Below, piece by piece: positions 47,350 to 59,479 of a stretch of DNA of 64,000 bases; positions within the stretch are counted from its first letter, which is position 1, and each line of letters begins with the position of its first letter. The stretch is from Cordilura impudica (taxonomy: Eukaryota; Arthropoda; Insecta; Diptera; Scathophagidae): NCBI GenBank assembly GCA_963682025.1, contig OY821518.1:13784100-13848099 (forward strand). The letters are read 5' to 3'. Made by a program: the position numbers and the translations under genes. Under the pieces are notes generated by a model. It was not told where the DNA came from, did no database searches, and saw only the letters and a list, made by a program, of their open reading frames with translations.

Positions 47350-48200
47350 AAAATTTTCATGTTCTGTTCAACGATTTCAAATATGCTACTCTTAATAATA
47401 TCACATTTTTAGTTTACAAGATATAACCGTTTAAAGTTGACCGACTTTCGGTTTTCAAAAAAAAAAATACACAATTTTTAGTCAATTTGTTGCGATTTCA
47501 GGTGTAATATCACGAAAAATAGGTAACGAATCGCCTTATTTTTTTGTTTGTATTGATTGATGTATTTATTAAATGTAAATATAAAGATAAAAAAAAAATT
47601 AACTGTTTGTAAATCACTATTTAAATCACTATTTAAAAACTATCCGTTTTTTCACTAGTTTTCAACTTTGACGGAAAATAAAAAAAATCTATATTTTTCT
47701 ATATTTGCCATATTTGCAAAACATGTTCTTTGATTATTTCTTTACATAATTCAAAAGGTTTTATCTGCCCGTACGTGCCCGTTTGGCTTCTAGAGGTAAA
47801 AAAGATTAAAAAGACATGGTTGCAGAAATTGTATGGCGTGCATCCGTTACATGTTTTGACTGACAGTAGTTTGATCTAATAGTTTGAAAATTGCATTTTA
47901 AGTCGGTTGTCTACTTGTGAGCCTCTGCCAAAGTCTACTCCCAATATTTTGTTACAGACACAGGATGAATAAAAAACTACTCATTGAAATTCGCAGGTAC
48001 GCACCTCACTTAAAAATTACTTTGGAGTACAAGTGGTCAAGAACAATATTGACTTATGGTCCCTCCAGGTAGGCACAAATCAAAATTGCATAATTTAGCC
48101 TAAATCCATATGTATGCAGGGAACAGGTAAATTTTTAGGCATGGTAGCATAAGCCTTGATTAGTCTACGACTGAAAGTTGGCGCAAAAAGTACTGAAACC

Positions 48201-49914
48201 ATGGCGTTAAACAATTTAAAATTATTTGAACTGTTTAGAAGGTCAACCACACCAAAGTTTTTCACGGAAGCTGCTTTAGAAGAACTTGATAGCTTATACG
48301 GAAATATTGAGAGAAGCGAAATTATAAAAAATAATTTTTATCTGATATATGCAAATATTAAGGCAAAATGGGTGAAATCTAATCGAACCATTCAGAACTT
48401 CAACTCCAAATACGAGGACTGGCTTAATGAAGACACCATCCTGGATATATTGGCAATAGATAAACCCACCACATCAACCAGAGGAGCAAAAGGAAGGCCA
48501 AGAAAAAGTATTGAGGAGTGTTCAATTTTCACAAGAAAGAGAAAACTTGCCGATGCCACCAATGACTTGACCACGAAGCATTTATCGGACGCGCTGTCTA
48601 TTAAATATACAAACGCACACATTAAAAAGTATGGTTCCGAAGAAGCCTTGGCCTTGTTTATCGACTTACAACTTTCCAAAGAAAAATATGAGATACTACG
48701 GGCATCCTTGATGCGACACGGGGCTGACGGTTTACCAGGATACAAGCATATTACGCAAGCCAAAATAAATTCACGACCACTGCATACGGAGTCTACGGAA
48801 GTCTCTGTGAAAGCCAATCTGCAGGATCTCATGGGCCACACAGCAAAACGGTTGTTGGAGAGTCTTCCTGAAAATGAGGTGAAAATTCTTCCTGACAAAG
48901 CGTTTATAAGCAAAGGATATCTTCCGATGACGCTACAATATCGGACGGAAATATGTTTATGGCATCTGTTGTTCCTTTGCGTGCATTATTGCCGACCAAT
49001 AATGTTTCAGTTTGCAAGGGAATCGGCAGAACTCATAAGGACCACGGTGAAGGACATTGAAGAACAAATAAGCAAGATTAAGCCTAAAAAGCTGCAAATT
49101 GGAGAAGGAAAATATATTGAATGCAATTACGAGTTCCACCTGACCATGGTTGACGAAAAAGTTGTAAACGAACTGACAGGAACAACCTCAACATTGTCAT
49201 GTCCGATTTGCAAAAAGAGTCAGAAGAACTTTGGTAATTTAAACGATTCTACAAACGAGGAGAATTACGAATATGGAATGTCACCATTGCACGCAAGGAT
49301 AAGGTGTATGGAGTTCTTGCTAAAACTGGCGTATACCCTACCACAAGAGGAGGAAAACTTCGATAAAAATATATCAATAAAGGATAAGGAAAAGATCAGA
49401 AAGAAGCAAATACAGGATGCTTTTTTTAAACAAGTTGGACTAAAAGTAGACTGTCCCAAGCACGGATACGGTAACTCAAACGATGGAAACACTTCTAGGA
49501 GATTTTTTTGAAAATGATGAAGCAGTAACTAGAATCACTGGTATTGACAATCAAATCGTGAAAAGATTGGGAACGATCGTGAATGTTTTAAACTGCAAAG
49601 AAAATGTCAATTCTACAAAATATGGAGAATATGCATCGAAAACTGCATCTCTTGGAGAGCTTTCTGAAGAAGCACAGGAGTCTCTTAAAAAATTTTATAA
49701 AAAATATAGATTGCAGAACACATTCAAAGCATCAAGGGTAAGGCAAAATGAGGACCTCTTCAACATGTTGGCAGCATCTCCCGATCCACTTATTTCTTCC
49801 CTGCGGCATGTGAAGCCACGAATAGAGTTAGAAAATAATTATAGTTTGGAAATGATTAGTCTTTTAGATATACCTTCTCTTGCGAATTGTGATGAATATT
49901 TTACAGAAAATTGA
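48201..49914 (+). pseudogene. Transib (RAG1-like) transposase, damaged
   Basis: ATG 48201 has a good context (GAAACCATGG). The frame is open to TGA 49509-49511. Deleting one T from the seven-T run at 49503-49509 restores RRFFENDEAVTRITGID, and the frame then runs to TGA 49912. RAG1-like landmarks in order: YCRPIMFQFARES; LTMVDEKVVNELT, whose D (codon 318) matches RAG1 D708; zinc pair LSCPICKKS; MSPLHARIRCMEFLLKLAYT; GNSNDGNTSRRFF; LGELSEEAQESLKKF, matching the RAG1 catalytic E962 region. Two further lesions: about 33 residues are absent before LGELSEE, and at 48900-49000 the expected sequence (SSDDATISDGNMFMASVVPL) is in another frame, so the first catalytic D region is lost or scrambled. Confidence 0.9.
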
Positions 49915-50200
49915 AAAAATAAATTTAAAAAAGAAGTAATTTTTTTTTTTAATTTGTTGGGTAATAATTTAAAACATAAAACCCTAAAGAAAAAAAAAAA
50001 AAAAAACAATCTAAAAATGTAAAAATAATTTTTTTTAGTTACCATAAAATTGATTTTTCTACAAATTTTAACTTTGAAAACCCATAAGTAGGCTCCTACA
50101 AAGCGTAGCACCCTTTCCAAACGCCCATTTCATTGGCCGAACAGTTATCTATCATATGCTGTTTAAACTGTTCAATTATGTTATTAGGTTCAAAAGATAT

Positions 50201-50238
50201 GATTTTTGCAACGAAAAAACTCAAATGGCGCCACTGTG
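50201..50238 (-). promoter_or_regulatory. Transib right terminus, RSS-like
   Basis: Read inward on the minus strand: heptamer CACAGTG (50238-50232), 22-bp spacer, nonamer-like GCAAAAATC (50209-50201). The inner flank GTTGCAAAAATCA is shared with the left end. Confidence 0.85.
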
Positions 50239-50243
50239 CGCCG

Positions 50244-51529
50244 TTGCGAAATTCAACATATAAAAGGCCTTCTTCATGGCCTTTTCAGGACTGCAAAATA
50301 TAAAAAAAGAGCCTTTTCAGGGCCACTACATAGATTCAAAATGAGATTTTTTTTGTTACTGCTTTTTTTTTTTTAATAAAATAAAGGTGATGATGAATTT
50401 ATTTAAAAGCAAAAAGTTCCTAAATATAAATAAAAAACTTTGTATACTCTTAAAAAAAAATGTTATTTTTTATTCCAAATTATAATATATAATATATTGC
50501 ATTTTTTTAAAACAATTCCAGTTTCATATTTTCTCCTAAAAAATGTTTTCGATATTACGTTTTTAAACTCGTTTTAGTAAATAAATATTTGTCAACCCTG
50601 AAAATGGTTGCTTATCGTAACTTCTTCTTCATAACTGTGATCGATGTTCAATGCTATGCCAAATGAACATTCTGAGATCCGCCACTCTTGTTCATAAATA
50701 TGATCCATGTTCAAATGAACATTCTGAGATCTGCCACTCTTGCATTAACAGTTTCATGATGACCCAATTGCAGTTTGCACATCCTCATCTATATATGATT
50801 CTTGATTATACGTTAAGTGGAATTGAACTTTAACATTTAGATTAATTGTATTAAGAGCTTATAGAGATATTCCTCCTGTAGTTAGGGTAGAATGAGTTTG
50901 TGTTGATTTTTTCGTTATCGCCATACTAATAATTTTTCTCAATCATTAAATTGCATCCAAAATTATTTATTTATTTACTTTACTTCTGACGTTTTTATCA
51001 ATAATTTTGGACGGAATTTAATGATTGAGAAAAATTATTAGTATGGCGATAACCAAAAAAACTTTTGATGTGATATTTTATCTAAATAATTATATTTTTT
51101 TGGTTTGGTGCTGATGAGGGGAACAAATAAATCCCGAAATATTCAATAAAAATCTGGTTATGTAAAGAATTTGATCCATTGACAGAAATATTGTTTAACT
51201 GAAAACGAATTTGACTTTAGTTTCACATAATTCATAGATGAGTTATTTTTTTAATTTTAAAAATATTAAAAACCCAAAAACCATAAAATCCAATATTTTT
51301 ATAGGGCTACTTCGCTATTCAGTAGCCTTTCCACTGACATTAATGGAAAAATCTTTTATCAATTGATAATTTATAAAAAGTACAGGTGTTTTTTCAAAAC
51401 TAATCTTTATCAAACTGACCTCAACATAGAGATTTCAAAAAACAAAAAAAAAACGACCTAAATACAAATTGGAAAGTTATATAAAGATTATTCAAGTTAT
51501 ACAATTACTGCTTTTACACACTGCGTTGA
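50244..51529. other. Spacer with a tandem duplication
   Basis: 50661-50742 contains two copies of AAATGAACATTCTGAGAT...GCCACTCTTG with a 52-bp period. 50282-50340 has a GCCTTTTCAGG direct repeat. No gene is recognised; the hairpin at 50914-51053 is listed separately. Confidence 0.5.
50914..51053. repeat. Hairpin-forming inverted repeat
   Basis: Arms of about 55 bp (50914-50968 and 50999-51053), nearly identical in inverse (GTTATCGCCATACTAATAAT, TTTTTCTCAATCATTAAATT), around a ~30-bp loop. It may be a solo foldback MITE. No coding capacity. Confidence 0.75.
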
Positions 51530-52585
51530 CACACTAAAGATTCATAGAGTGCATATTTTCCTACATTTGTATGGAAAATGACTCATCTTTTTAGCAGAAA
51601 TAATTGGAAAGTGGCTGATTTTTTTCGAGTATAAGTTCACCGCCTTCACAATATTCCCTGGAATAGTTTGAAATTTTAAGGTATAATGTCCGATAACTTC
51701 AAAACATATAAATTTTTAAAATTCGTGAAGGAAAATTTTCAGTAAAATTACATGAAACTTGAAATAAGAGCAAATTTTCACACATTTGTATAGAAAGTGG
51801 GTGATCTTTATCAAGTAGAAGTTCGCCAACAGCTCAATTATTGTCGGAATGCTTTGAATGTCCTCGTATTTCCAATTTTATAATGTATAAATACATACCA
51901 TCTGTTCCTTGAAAATTTTTTTGCAAATGGATGTCAAACTTGGTTAGAGTGCATTTTTCGTATTTCTCTATGGAAACAGGCTGATCTTTTTCGGGTAATA
52001 ATTCGCCAAATACCACAATTATTACCGAAACTCTTTAAAATTTAAAGGACGTAATGTCCTCTTATTTGTAATTTTTGAGTGTATAAATTTGTACCATGTG
52101 TGCCTTAAATATTTTTTGTAAATCGATGTCAAACTTGCATCTAGTGTATTTTTTTCATATATGTGTACGAAAACTGACTGATATTTTTCGGATTATAGCA
52201 CAATATTGTTCTGAATGGCTTAAAAATTTAAGTGAGTCATCTAAGGATAAAGCCAGTTGCAATTGTTGAAAAAACAACATAAAAAATTTTTTTTTTAATA
52301 TGTTTTTTCATTACTGATCTCTTTCGAGTAGTAGTTCACCCACCCCACACCTTTCACATTACTATTCCAATATTTTAGTATACTAATCTGTTGATATGAG
52401 AAACTACAATATGTATTAATTTTTACCATGTATTTTTGGAAAATTTCTTATAAAATGATGTCAAACTTTCCATGGAGTGCATATTTTCATACATTTGTAT
52501 GGAAAGTGGTCGAATTTTTTCGAGTGGTAGTTCGTCCACCCCACAATTATTGTCAAAAACGTTTGAAATCTATAATATTAATGGG
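51530..52585. repeat. Diverged ~170-bp satellite, array 1
   Basis: A unit containing CATACATTTGTATGGAAAGTGG, GATCTTTTTCGAGTAGTAG, TTCGCC and ATCGATGTCAAACTT recurs with spacings of about 185, 173, 204, 139 and 195 bp. Copies are strongly diverged. The array continues at 52990 and, beyond an inserted element, at 57687. Confidence 0.75.
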
Positions 52586-52947
52586 CTAGCCAATTTCTTG
52601 TGACCGATGTTTTGTTCAACCATTTTATCCCGATTTTGACCAAACGTATATTATTTGCAAGGTATTTCTTTTTAGTCGTTTTGCAGATTTACAGATTTTT
52701 AAATTTTTACCTTTATTTTGAGTAAATTGCATTTAAAGTTGCTACTAACACATACATAAAATTATACAATGCTATGTGTGTGTTTACTAAATTTGTTAAT
52801 GTGTTTGTAATAAAAATTAGTTTGTTTTTTGTGTTGATTTGTGAATTGGCTATAATTGATTAGCGTAGCTTTAGGGTCTTTATTTAATGAAAAAATAAAA
52901 TTTCCTAGAATTTGCACTCGAATTTCGAGGGCTGGAATCTGCTAGTT
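52586..52947 (+). repeat. Dispersed repeat family 'R', copy 3
   Basis: Same unit as 9491-9842 and 6393-6740, here inserted in the satellite array. The right end reads CTCGAATTTCGAG (perfect hairpin), then GGCTGGAATCTGCTAG, then T. Confidence 0.7.
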
Positions 52948-53257
52948 TAAAAAAAAAATATTCTCCTTACATTTCCAACTCTAAAAAATACAACTTTTGG
53001 CTAAGTCATTATGAAAAATTTTCTGTAAAATTATCTCAAACATGAAATAAGAGCAAATTTTCACACTTTTCTGATCTTTTTCGAGCAGTAGTTCGTCCGA
53101 GCCACAATTTTGGCCAGATTACTTTGAAATTTCGCGTACGTAATGTACTCATATCTTCAACTTTAAAAAGTATAAATTTGTGCAATGTGAGCCTTAAATA
53201 TTTTTTGTAAATCGATGTCAAAGTTGCATGAAGTAAATTTTTCATATGTATATATAT
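52948..53257. repeat. Diverged ~170-bp satellite, continuation
   Basis: Carries the GATCTTTTTCGAGCAGTAG and AATCGATGTCAAAG blocks of array 1. It stops at TTTTCATATGTATATATAT, where the next element is inserted; the satellite text resumes at 57687 with CATGGAAAGTGGTCG. Confidence 0.7.
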
Positions 53258-56200
53258 GGGGGAACTTTTGAAACCGATGTCTTCCGGTCGGGATGAAATT
53301 TGCAAAAAGGTTAGTCCTATTGGATAGTAGTATAGACACAATTTTTCAACAAGATCGGTCCAGATCTCTCTGAGTTAGAGGGGATCAAAATTTGACATTT
53401 TGGCCAAACAGGTGTTTTTTCTCATCCATGTAACTTATTACCTATTGTTCTTAGAAAATTTTCTCCCAAATAGTTGAGATAGCTATTTCTTTAATATTTC
53501 GGAAAAAAATACTTAAAAAAAAAAAAATTAGACTTTTTTTTTTTGCTAAATTAAAGCATTTTTTTTTTTTTTGCCTTTTTTCAAAAAGGGCATTTTTTTT
53601 CCATAAGAAAGCTTAGGATTTTTCCTTTAAGAGCTTTTTGTTCGCTTAGAGGGATGGGAGTGGGATATCTATCAAAATAAATGTTTTGTAACTCAAAGCA
53701 ACGGTTTTTCAATTTTTCACAAATGCACTATTTTGAATTTTTCCCGATTTGTGTCTAAAACCTTACAAATTAAACTTATACTGCGAAACTAGATAAAGTA
53801 AGCTTTCCGAAGGTATATAACATATCTAACTAAAACTTTATACCTTCGATACTGTAATACTCAGAATATGTTAACCTCAGGAAAAAATCGCTTTTTTTTC
53901 TACAGAAATTTTGAAAAATTATTATTTTTTATTTATTTTTAATAATAATTAAATTAATGTATAATAATAATATTAAAAATAAAAAGAATAATAATTTATT
54001 AAAATTTAATCTTAATTGCATTAGATCCGTTTATATCATAACTATTTTTATACTTAATTTATTGTAGCTGATGAAGTATTTAAGTCTTGTAAATTTTTAA
54101 ATACCCAGTCTTTCATCCAGCGATTTTGTCGCCTTTATTTACTGCGTTTTTTTGTCAATCCTTTCTTGGCGTTACTAGTTCAGCTGTTGATTTCGCTGCT
54201 GGTTTATTGGTTGTCTTTGGAAAGAAATCGTCTTGAATAGAGGCAGAAAACTTTTTCAACTTGGGTCTTCCATCGACAAGCGGTATAAAAGCATGGTATT
54301 GAGCGGTGCCATCGATTGTTACCGCAGCATCGAATCTGCTCTTCAGTGTTTTCAATGTTTCCTGATGATCCTCTTTGCTACTAAAAACTATTTTAGTTTC
54401 TTTACAATAACTCTGTGCCCAATGTGTAACAACACATTATTTTACCCTACCTTTTGGAAGACAACGCTACCTATCAATCCGGCCGTGCTCAGGGTAATGG
54501 GGTGGAATCTTGTCTTCCTCGAAATAGGATGATGTCACTTAAAAAACAAATTTAAAACTAGGCAGCTCATATCCCTATTATCGATAAAAATAATATAGAA
54601 AGAAAGAGTAATAAAAGAATGATGAAGCTTACAGGAAGAGGTATTAAGATGGAGTAACCCCTTATTTTCAAAACCCACCCTACCTTGCTATCATTTAATC
54701 TAAGTCTCTGATAGCCCATTTTAGAACCTAACTACATTATTTGTCTAAACTTTTCGTTGAAATAAAAAAATTTAATAAACCATTATGAATGATAACATTT
54801 ATTTAAAAAAAAATTTACTAAAATTATTTAATTTAAAAATATTATTATTTAACATTTTACTATCATTTAAAGAAATATTAAAAGAAAACTATATTTTATA
54901 TTAAAATTTATACCAATTTAAATATTCACAGAAAAAAAATAAAGAAAAATTGTAAAAGTAGGTGTAAACGTGGCATTTAGTTTTAAATTTGAAAATATGA
55001 GTAGAAGTAAATTTCTACTTCTATTTAATAAAATTTATCTTTATATTATCGGAATTTTACGTCAAAACTTAAGTGTCAGAAAATTTGACAAAATTTGAGC
55101 AAAAGAAAATTTAATTATTCATTATAAAAAAAAAAAAAATAAAAGAGTGTAATTATTGTTTAAATTTAAGAATTATAAATCAAACTCACCATTTCTCCAA
55201 CGCTGACTCAGGCCTGTTGTCTGCTGGAAATTTCGATGATTCAGAATTTAAACAGATTTACAGTCAAAAATTATAAATAAACTTAGGTACTTTCAAATTT
55301 AAATATTTGTGTATTTGTAAATGTGATAGTGTAATTAATTAATTTAAAGAAAACAAAAAAAAAATTAATTTTTAAGTTAAAATAGGATTTAGAAATTTAA
55401 ACAAAATGTTATAAGAATTAAAATTTAAAAAAAAAATTTAAATTAAGATAAGTTATCGATAGTAATATCTATATTTATTGATTTAGTAATGATGTATGTT
55501 CTTTTTTTTTTTTAAGTTGCAATTCAATACAGAACGGAAATTTATAAAAAAAAATGTATTGCCGCAAATCTGGTTTTTAAATTTTCGAAGATTATAAATA
55601 CGCTATCCATAGACTTTAATTTGCCTTGCCCATGAATCACATAAAGATTTCCAATATGGTGGATAAATATATATTTCTCCCGAACAATTTGATTTTCGCA
55701 AATTTTCTTTTCCACGTAATCCTTAGACTTATTGCCCGAATAATTTGTTCAACTAATTTCAAAAAAAAAAACAATAATAATAAAAACAAATTTCTATTTG
55801 CAATTAATACTCACTTCCCAGAAGGATAACAAAAAAAAATATTAAAACTAATATTTGCTGTATTTATTCTTCAAAAAAAAATTATTCTTTTTCTCCTTCG
55901 ACCGTTAGTTTTCAAAATTCAAACAATTATAAAAAAAATTAAAATTTTGTCTCCCTTTTTCGAAATATGTTTCAATGAACACTTGACTAAAATAAAAAAA
56001 TAGCTAAGGTAAAAAAATTGAAAGTTTGTATTATTTTTCTTTTCATATAACAATTAAAAAAAATAAGAGAAACATGGCCTCACAAATGGAATAAAGCAGT
56101 CGCATCTAAGATGCGATCTTGATGAGAGCACTGCAGGCTATACTTCGCTGCATTTCTTTTAAGGTTTGCTCCAATACCATCACATGCTCCTTTACCATGA

Positions 56201-57686
56201 GCAGTAGGATGAAAATGCCACTCAGCTGGCATTCCAAAATCTTTTTCATGGGCCATAAGATTTGCCAAGGTACCTCTGTTTTTAAAATGTTGACGAGCTC
56301 CGTCCGAAACGTAGTATACCTTCTTTACTGTAAATTTAGATTTTATAAATTTTAGCATTCTCTTCTGGTACTCATAAACTGCAACGGTATCATGTTTTAA
56401 ATCGTCGGATATGATTGCCATACTTTCGTGTTTCAGTTTTTCATCTTTCATGTAGTAAATAACTACTGTGAATATAGTTGCTTGGTTGTTATTGAAGTTA
56501 AATGCTTGTATGGCATCAAGCCATACAATTCACCAGACTTCAAATGTATTTTCAAATCCTTGAAGAATGACCATTGCTCTTTGACTAAAAAGTCATGGTT
56601 TCTCAAGTTTAGCAATCTTGTACACATTTCTTCCACAAAATCATCCACATTTAAAATGATTATTTTCAATGTGCATCTGTCAGTCTGAATCCAAGAATCA
56701 AATTTGACTTCCTCTATATATTCTCGATCTAAAGAGTTGATTAAATTTTCTTTGATGAATGTGGTTTTCGGGCAATTGGTACATTTACCTAAGTGGCAAG
56801 AAGTTGTTGCATTAGGACACATAGAAAATTTAAGGCAATCGCGGTAATCGTGTAAATCTTCTGCCGAATCATCTGTTAAATACTTTAAGTTGATTTCGTT
56901 CAACATAAGTTTAACATTTTCATGGTAAATGCAAACGCATACTGTGTGAGTTCCGCTGCTTTCTGCCAAAACGCAATGTTTTGGCCTTATTTGGGTTAAT
57001 TTCGTGAAGCCAATTCTAACATCCTCGTGTTCAGATTGAAATGTTGCAAATAACTCTTTCAGGTTACAGATAACCATTCTCTTCTGTTATGTTATGAAGG
57101 TATGTTACATACCTTCGGAAAGTTTAGTTTGTCTAGTTTCTCAGTATAAGTTTTATTTGTAAGGTTTTAGACACAAATCGGGAAAAATTCAAATTAGTGC
57201 ATTTGTGAAAAATTTAAAAACCGTTGTCTTGAGTTACAAAACATTTTTTTTTGATAGATATCCCACTCCCATCCCACTAAGCGAAAAAAAAGTTCTTAAA
57301 GGAAAAATCCTAAGGTTTCTCATGAAAAAAAAAATGCCCTTTTTGAAAAAAAGGCAAAAAATGCTTTAATTTAGCAAAAAAAAAAAGTCTAAAAATTTTT
57401 TTTTTTTTTTAAGTATTTTTTTCCGAAATATTAAAGAAATAGCTATCTAAACTATTTGGGAGAAAATTTTCTAAGAACAATAGGTAATAAGTTACATGGA
57501 TGAGAAAAAACACCTGTTTGGCCAAAATGTCAAATTTTGATCCCCTCCAACTCAGAGAGATCTGGACCGATCTTATTGAAAAATTGTGTCTAAACTACTA
57601 TCCAATAGGACTAACCTTGGTGCAAATTTCATCCCGTTCGGAAGACATCGATTTCAAAAGTTGGTGCACTTGACATGAAATACCCC
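53258..57686 (-). mobile_element. Element with ~590-bp terminal inverted repeats in the satellite
   Basis: 53258-53826 and 57096-57686 are long imperfect inverted repeats (AACTTTTGAAA.CGATGTCTTC, TTAGTCCTATTGGATAGTAG, CACCTGTTTGGCCAAAATG). The right end includes GGGGTATTTCATGTCAAGTG (read in reverse), of which the left end keeps only GGGG. The satellite reads on across the element, so it is an insertion. One transposase-like gene lies inside on the minus strand. Superfamily uncertain. Confidence 0.75.
54155..57077 (-). pseudogene. Transposase-like gene, unnamed family, disrupted
   Basis: The minus-strand frame from 57077 reads VICNLKELFATFQSEHEDVR, RPKHCVLAESSGTHTVCVCI, CHLGKCTNCPK and VKEQWSFFKDLK. 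After a frameshift near 56510-56560 it reads FTVVIYYMKDEKLKHES, IISDDLKHDTVAVYEYQ, VYYVSDGARQHFKNRG and FGMPAEWHFHPTAHGKGACD. The D of SDGA and the D/H residues of PTAHGKGACDG look catalytic or metal-binding. It probably splices after ALFHL (GTGAGG at about 56085). A distal exon at 54155-54480 reads LKSRFDAAVTIDGTAQYHAF, IPLVDGRPKLKKF and ends at 54155. The gene begins just inside the right terminal repeat, so its N-terminus may be truncated. I know similar unnamed proteins from aphids and Hydra; no superfamily is claimed. Confidence 0.6.
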
Positions 57687-58800
57687 ACATGGAAAGTGGT
57701 CGAGCTTTTTCGAGTAGTAGTTCGCCAAAAGGACAATTATCTTCGGAATACTTTGATATTTTAAAAGGATTATCTCGATATATTGGCAACTACAAATAGT
57801 AAAAAATTTTAGCAAGTTATGATGGAATTTTTTTTTAAAGTTACATCAAACTTGAAATAAGAGCAAATTTTTACACATTTTTATAGAAAGTGGCTGATCT
57901 TTTTCGAGTAGTTGTTCACCCAGAGCACAATTTTAATCGGAATGAATTAATTTTTATATGAGTCAGCTGTGAATTTGGTCAATTACGGGCAGATCAAAAA
58001 AAATTGTTTTTTTTTAATTTTTTTTTTAGATTCTGTTTTTTTTTTTGTCGAGTAGTAGTTCCTCCAAGTTTAAATTTTTGGCGGAATGCTTTGAAACTGG
58101 AAGGAAGCGTTCTCTTTATATACACAGCTCTAACGAATATATTTTTTGTTACGTCATTGTGGAAAACTTTCTGGAAAATATCATCAAACTTCAAATAAGA
58201 GCATATTTTAACACATTTGTATAGAAAGTGGTCAATATCAGTCGAGTAGTGCTATATCGCTGCCAACAAATGGTTTACAATTTTTATGAGTAATCTATGA
58301 ATATAGTCAATTACAGACAGCGAAAAAATTAAAATTTTATATTTTTATTTTTTTTTACACTTTTTGCAAAATTTCCGATCTTTTTCGAGTAGTTGTTCCC
58401 ACACGCTGAAATTTTGTTCGAAATGCTTTGAAATTTTGAAAACATATTCTCTACATATATTCAGATTAAAATACTAAGAGCTTTTTCCAAGTGTGCTTCA
58501 AAAATTTTTTGGAATTAGGCATCAAACATATACGAAGATCATATTTTCATACATTTGTGTAGTAGTTAGCCCACTCCTTAGTTCTTATCAGAATGTTTCA
58601 ATATTTCAGGAGAATAATCCATCAGTATAACTGACTTCAAAATATATAAAATCACACCATGTATTTTGCGAATTTTTTTTTTAAATGAAGTCAAACATCT
58701 ATGAAGTAAATATTTTCATACATTTGTATGGAAAGGCGTCGATCTTTTTCGAGTAGTAGTTTGCCCATGCCAGTATGACAGTCCGATTCAAGTGAAATTT
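57687..58800. repeat. Diverged ~170-bp satellite, array 2
   Basis: Seven blocks with TTTTTCGAGTAGTAGTTCGCC-type cores spaced about 200, 148, 190, 146, 174 and 190 bp, in the same orientation as array 1. Long stretches of T interrupt the units. Confidence 0.75.
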
Positions 58801-59030
58801 AAGGATGATATTTTTGATACCTGTACGATTCCAAAAAGTATACATTTGTTATACAAAATACGTATATTTATCTTTTAACATTCTTTTACACATGAAAAAT
58901 GTTAATTTTTAATACTCGAGCTACTCGTTAAGCTCGAGTAGCTCATTTACTATTCGAGTAGCTCGAGTTTCGAGTAGTTCGAGAACTCGAGCTTGACCGT
59001 AGTCTCTGGTATATACCATACACATACGTT
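58801..59030. repeat. CTCGAG-rich palindromic block
   Basis: 58915-58998 holds repeated CTCGAGCTACTCG, GCTCGAGTAGCTC and TTCGAGTAG motifs that can pair with one another. It sits between the direct and inverted parts of the satellite. Confidence 0.6.
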
Positions 59031-59215
59031 TTTGAGAAAAGTAAGTGACTTTACTTTATATGGTCATGATCGGTCCATTTTTTGACCTAGTCCCCATAAT
59101 AAAAAAACATCAGATATTCGCTTTTTCATATCTGCACGCCACAAATTAATAAAAATACTACTAAACTCTTGTTTACGCTTATTTTCTATATCCAGTTATA
59201 GCCTCAGCACAGTTG
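59030..59215 (+). repeat. HINE/DINE-1-like fragment
   Basis: Matches the distal part of copy B (33595-33740): AAGTGACTTTAC, TGATCGGTCCATTTTT, ACCTAGTCCCCAT and TTTCATATCTGCA. Neither terminus is present. Confidence 0.6.
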
Positions 59216-59251
59216 GATGCAATAACTTCTCTCGAAACACGTGGTATAAGT

Positions 59252-59479
59252 CAGGGGTCGGGAACCTTTTCCATACAAAGAGTCAATTAAGAAATTTAAA
59301 TTAAGAATTTTAAATTAAAGAACCACGCACATATATAATAATATAGATAAAGAACGCTTCCAAAATCCGTTTTTAAAATTTTATCATTTTATATTATACT
59401 AATGAAAATGAGCCTGTTTTTTTTAGGTACTTGAAAATTATTTTGTTTTTAATTTTGTTAAATATTAATAATTAGTTAG
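59252..59479 (+). mobile_element. Possible hAT terminus
   Basis: CAGGGGTCGGGAACCTTTTC at 59252 resembles terminal inverted repeats of Charlie-type hAT elements. No matching opposite end is found within the next kilobases, so this would be an orphan end. The interior is AT-rich and non-coding. Confidence 0.3.

Larger units (their letters stand above)
47311..50238 (+). mobile_element. Transib transposon with RSS-like termini
   Basis: The element is bounded by inverted CACAGTGGCGCC (47311-47322 and inverse 50227-50238) and flanked on both sides by CGCCG (47306-47310, 50239-50243), a GC-rich 5-bp target duplication as known for Transib. It is 2928 bp, the usual Transib size, with one transposase gene in the middle. 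Transib transposases are the relatives from which the RAG1 recombinase core is thought to derive. Confidence 0.95.

Noticed and set aside
48392..48913. 173-codon minus-strand frame
   Set aside because: Antisense shadow of the Transib transposase, which carries the recognisable motifs.
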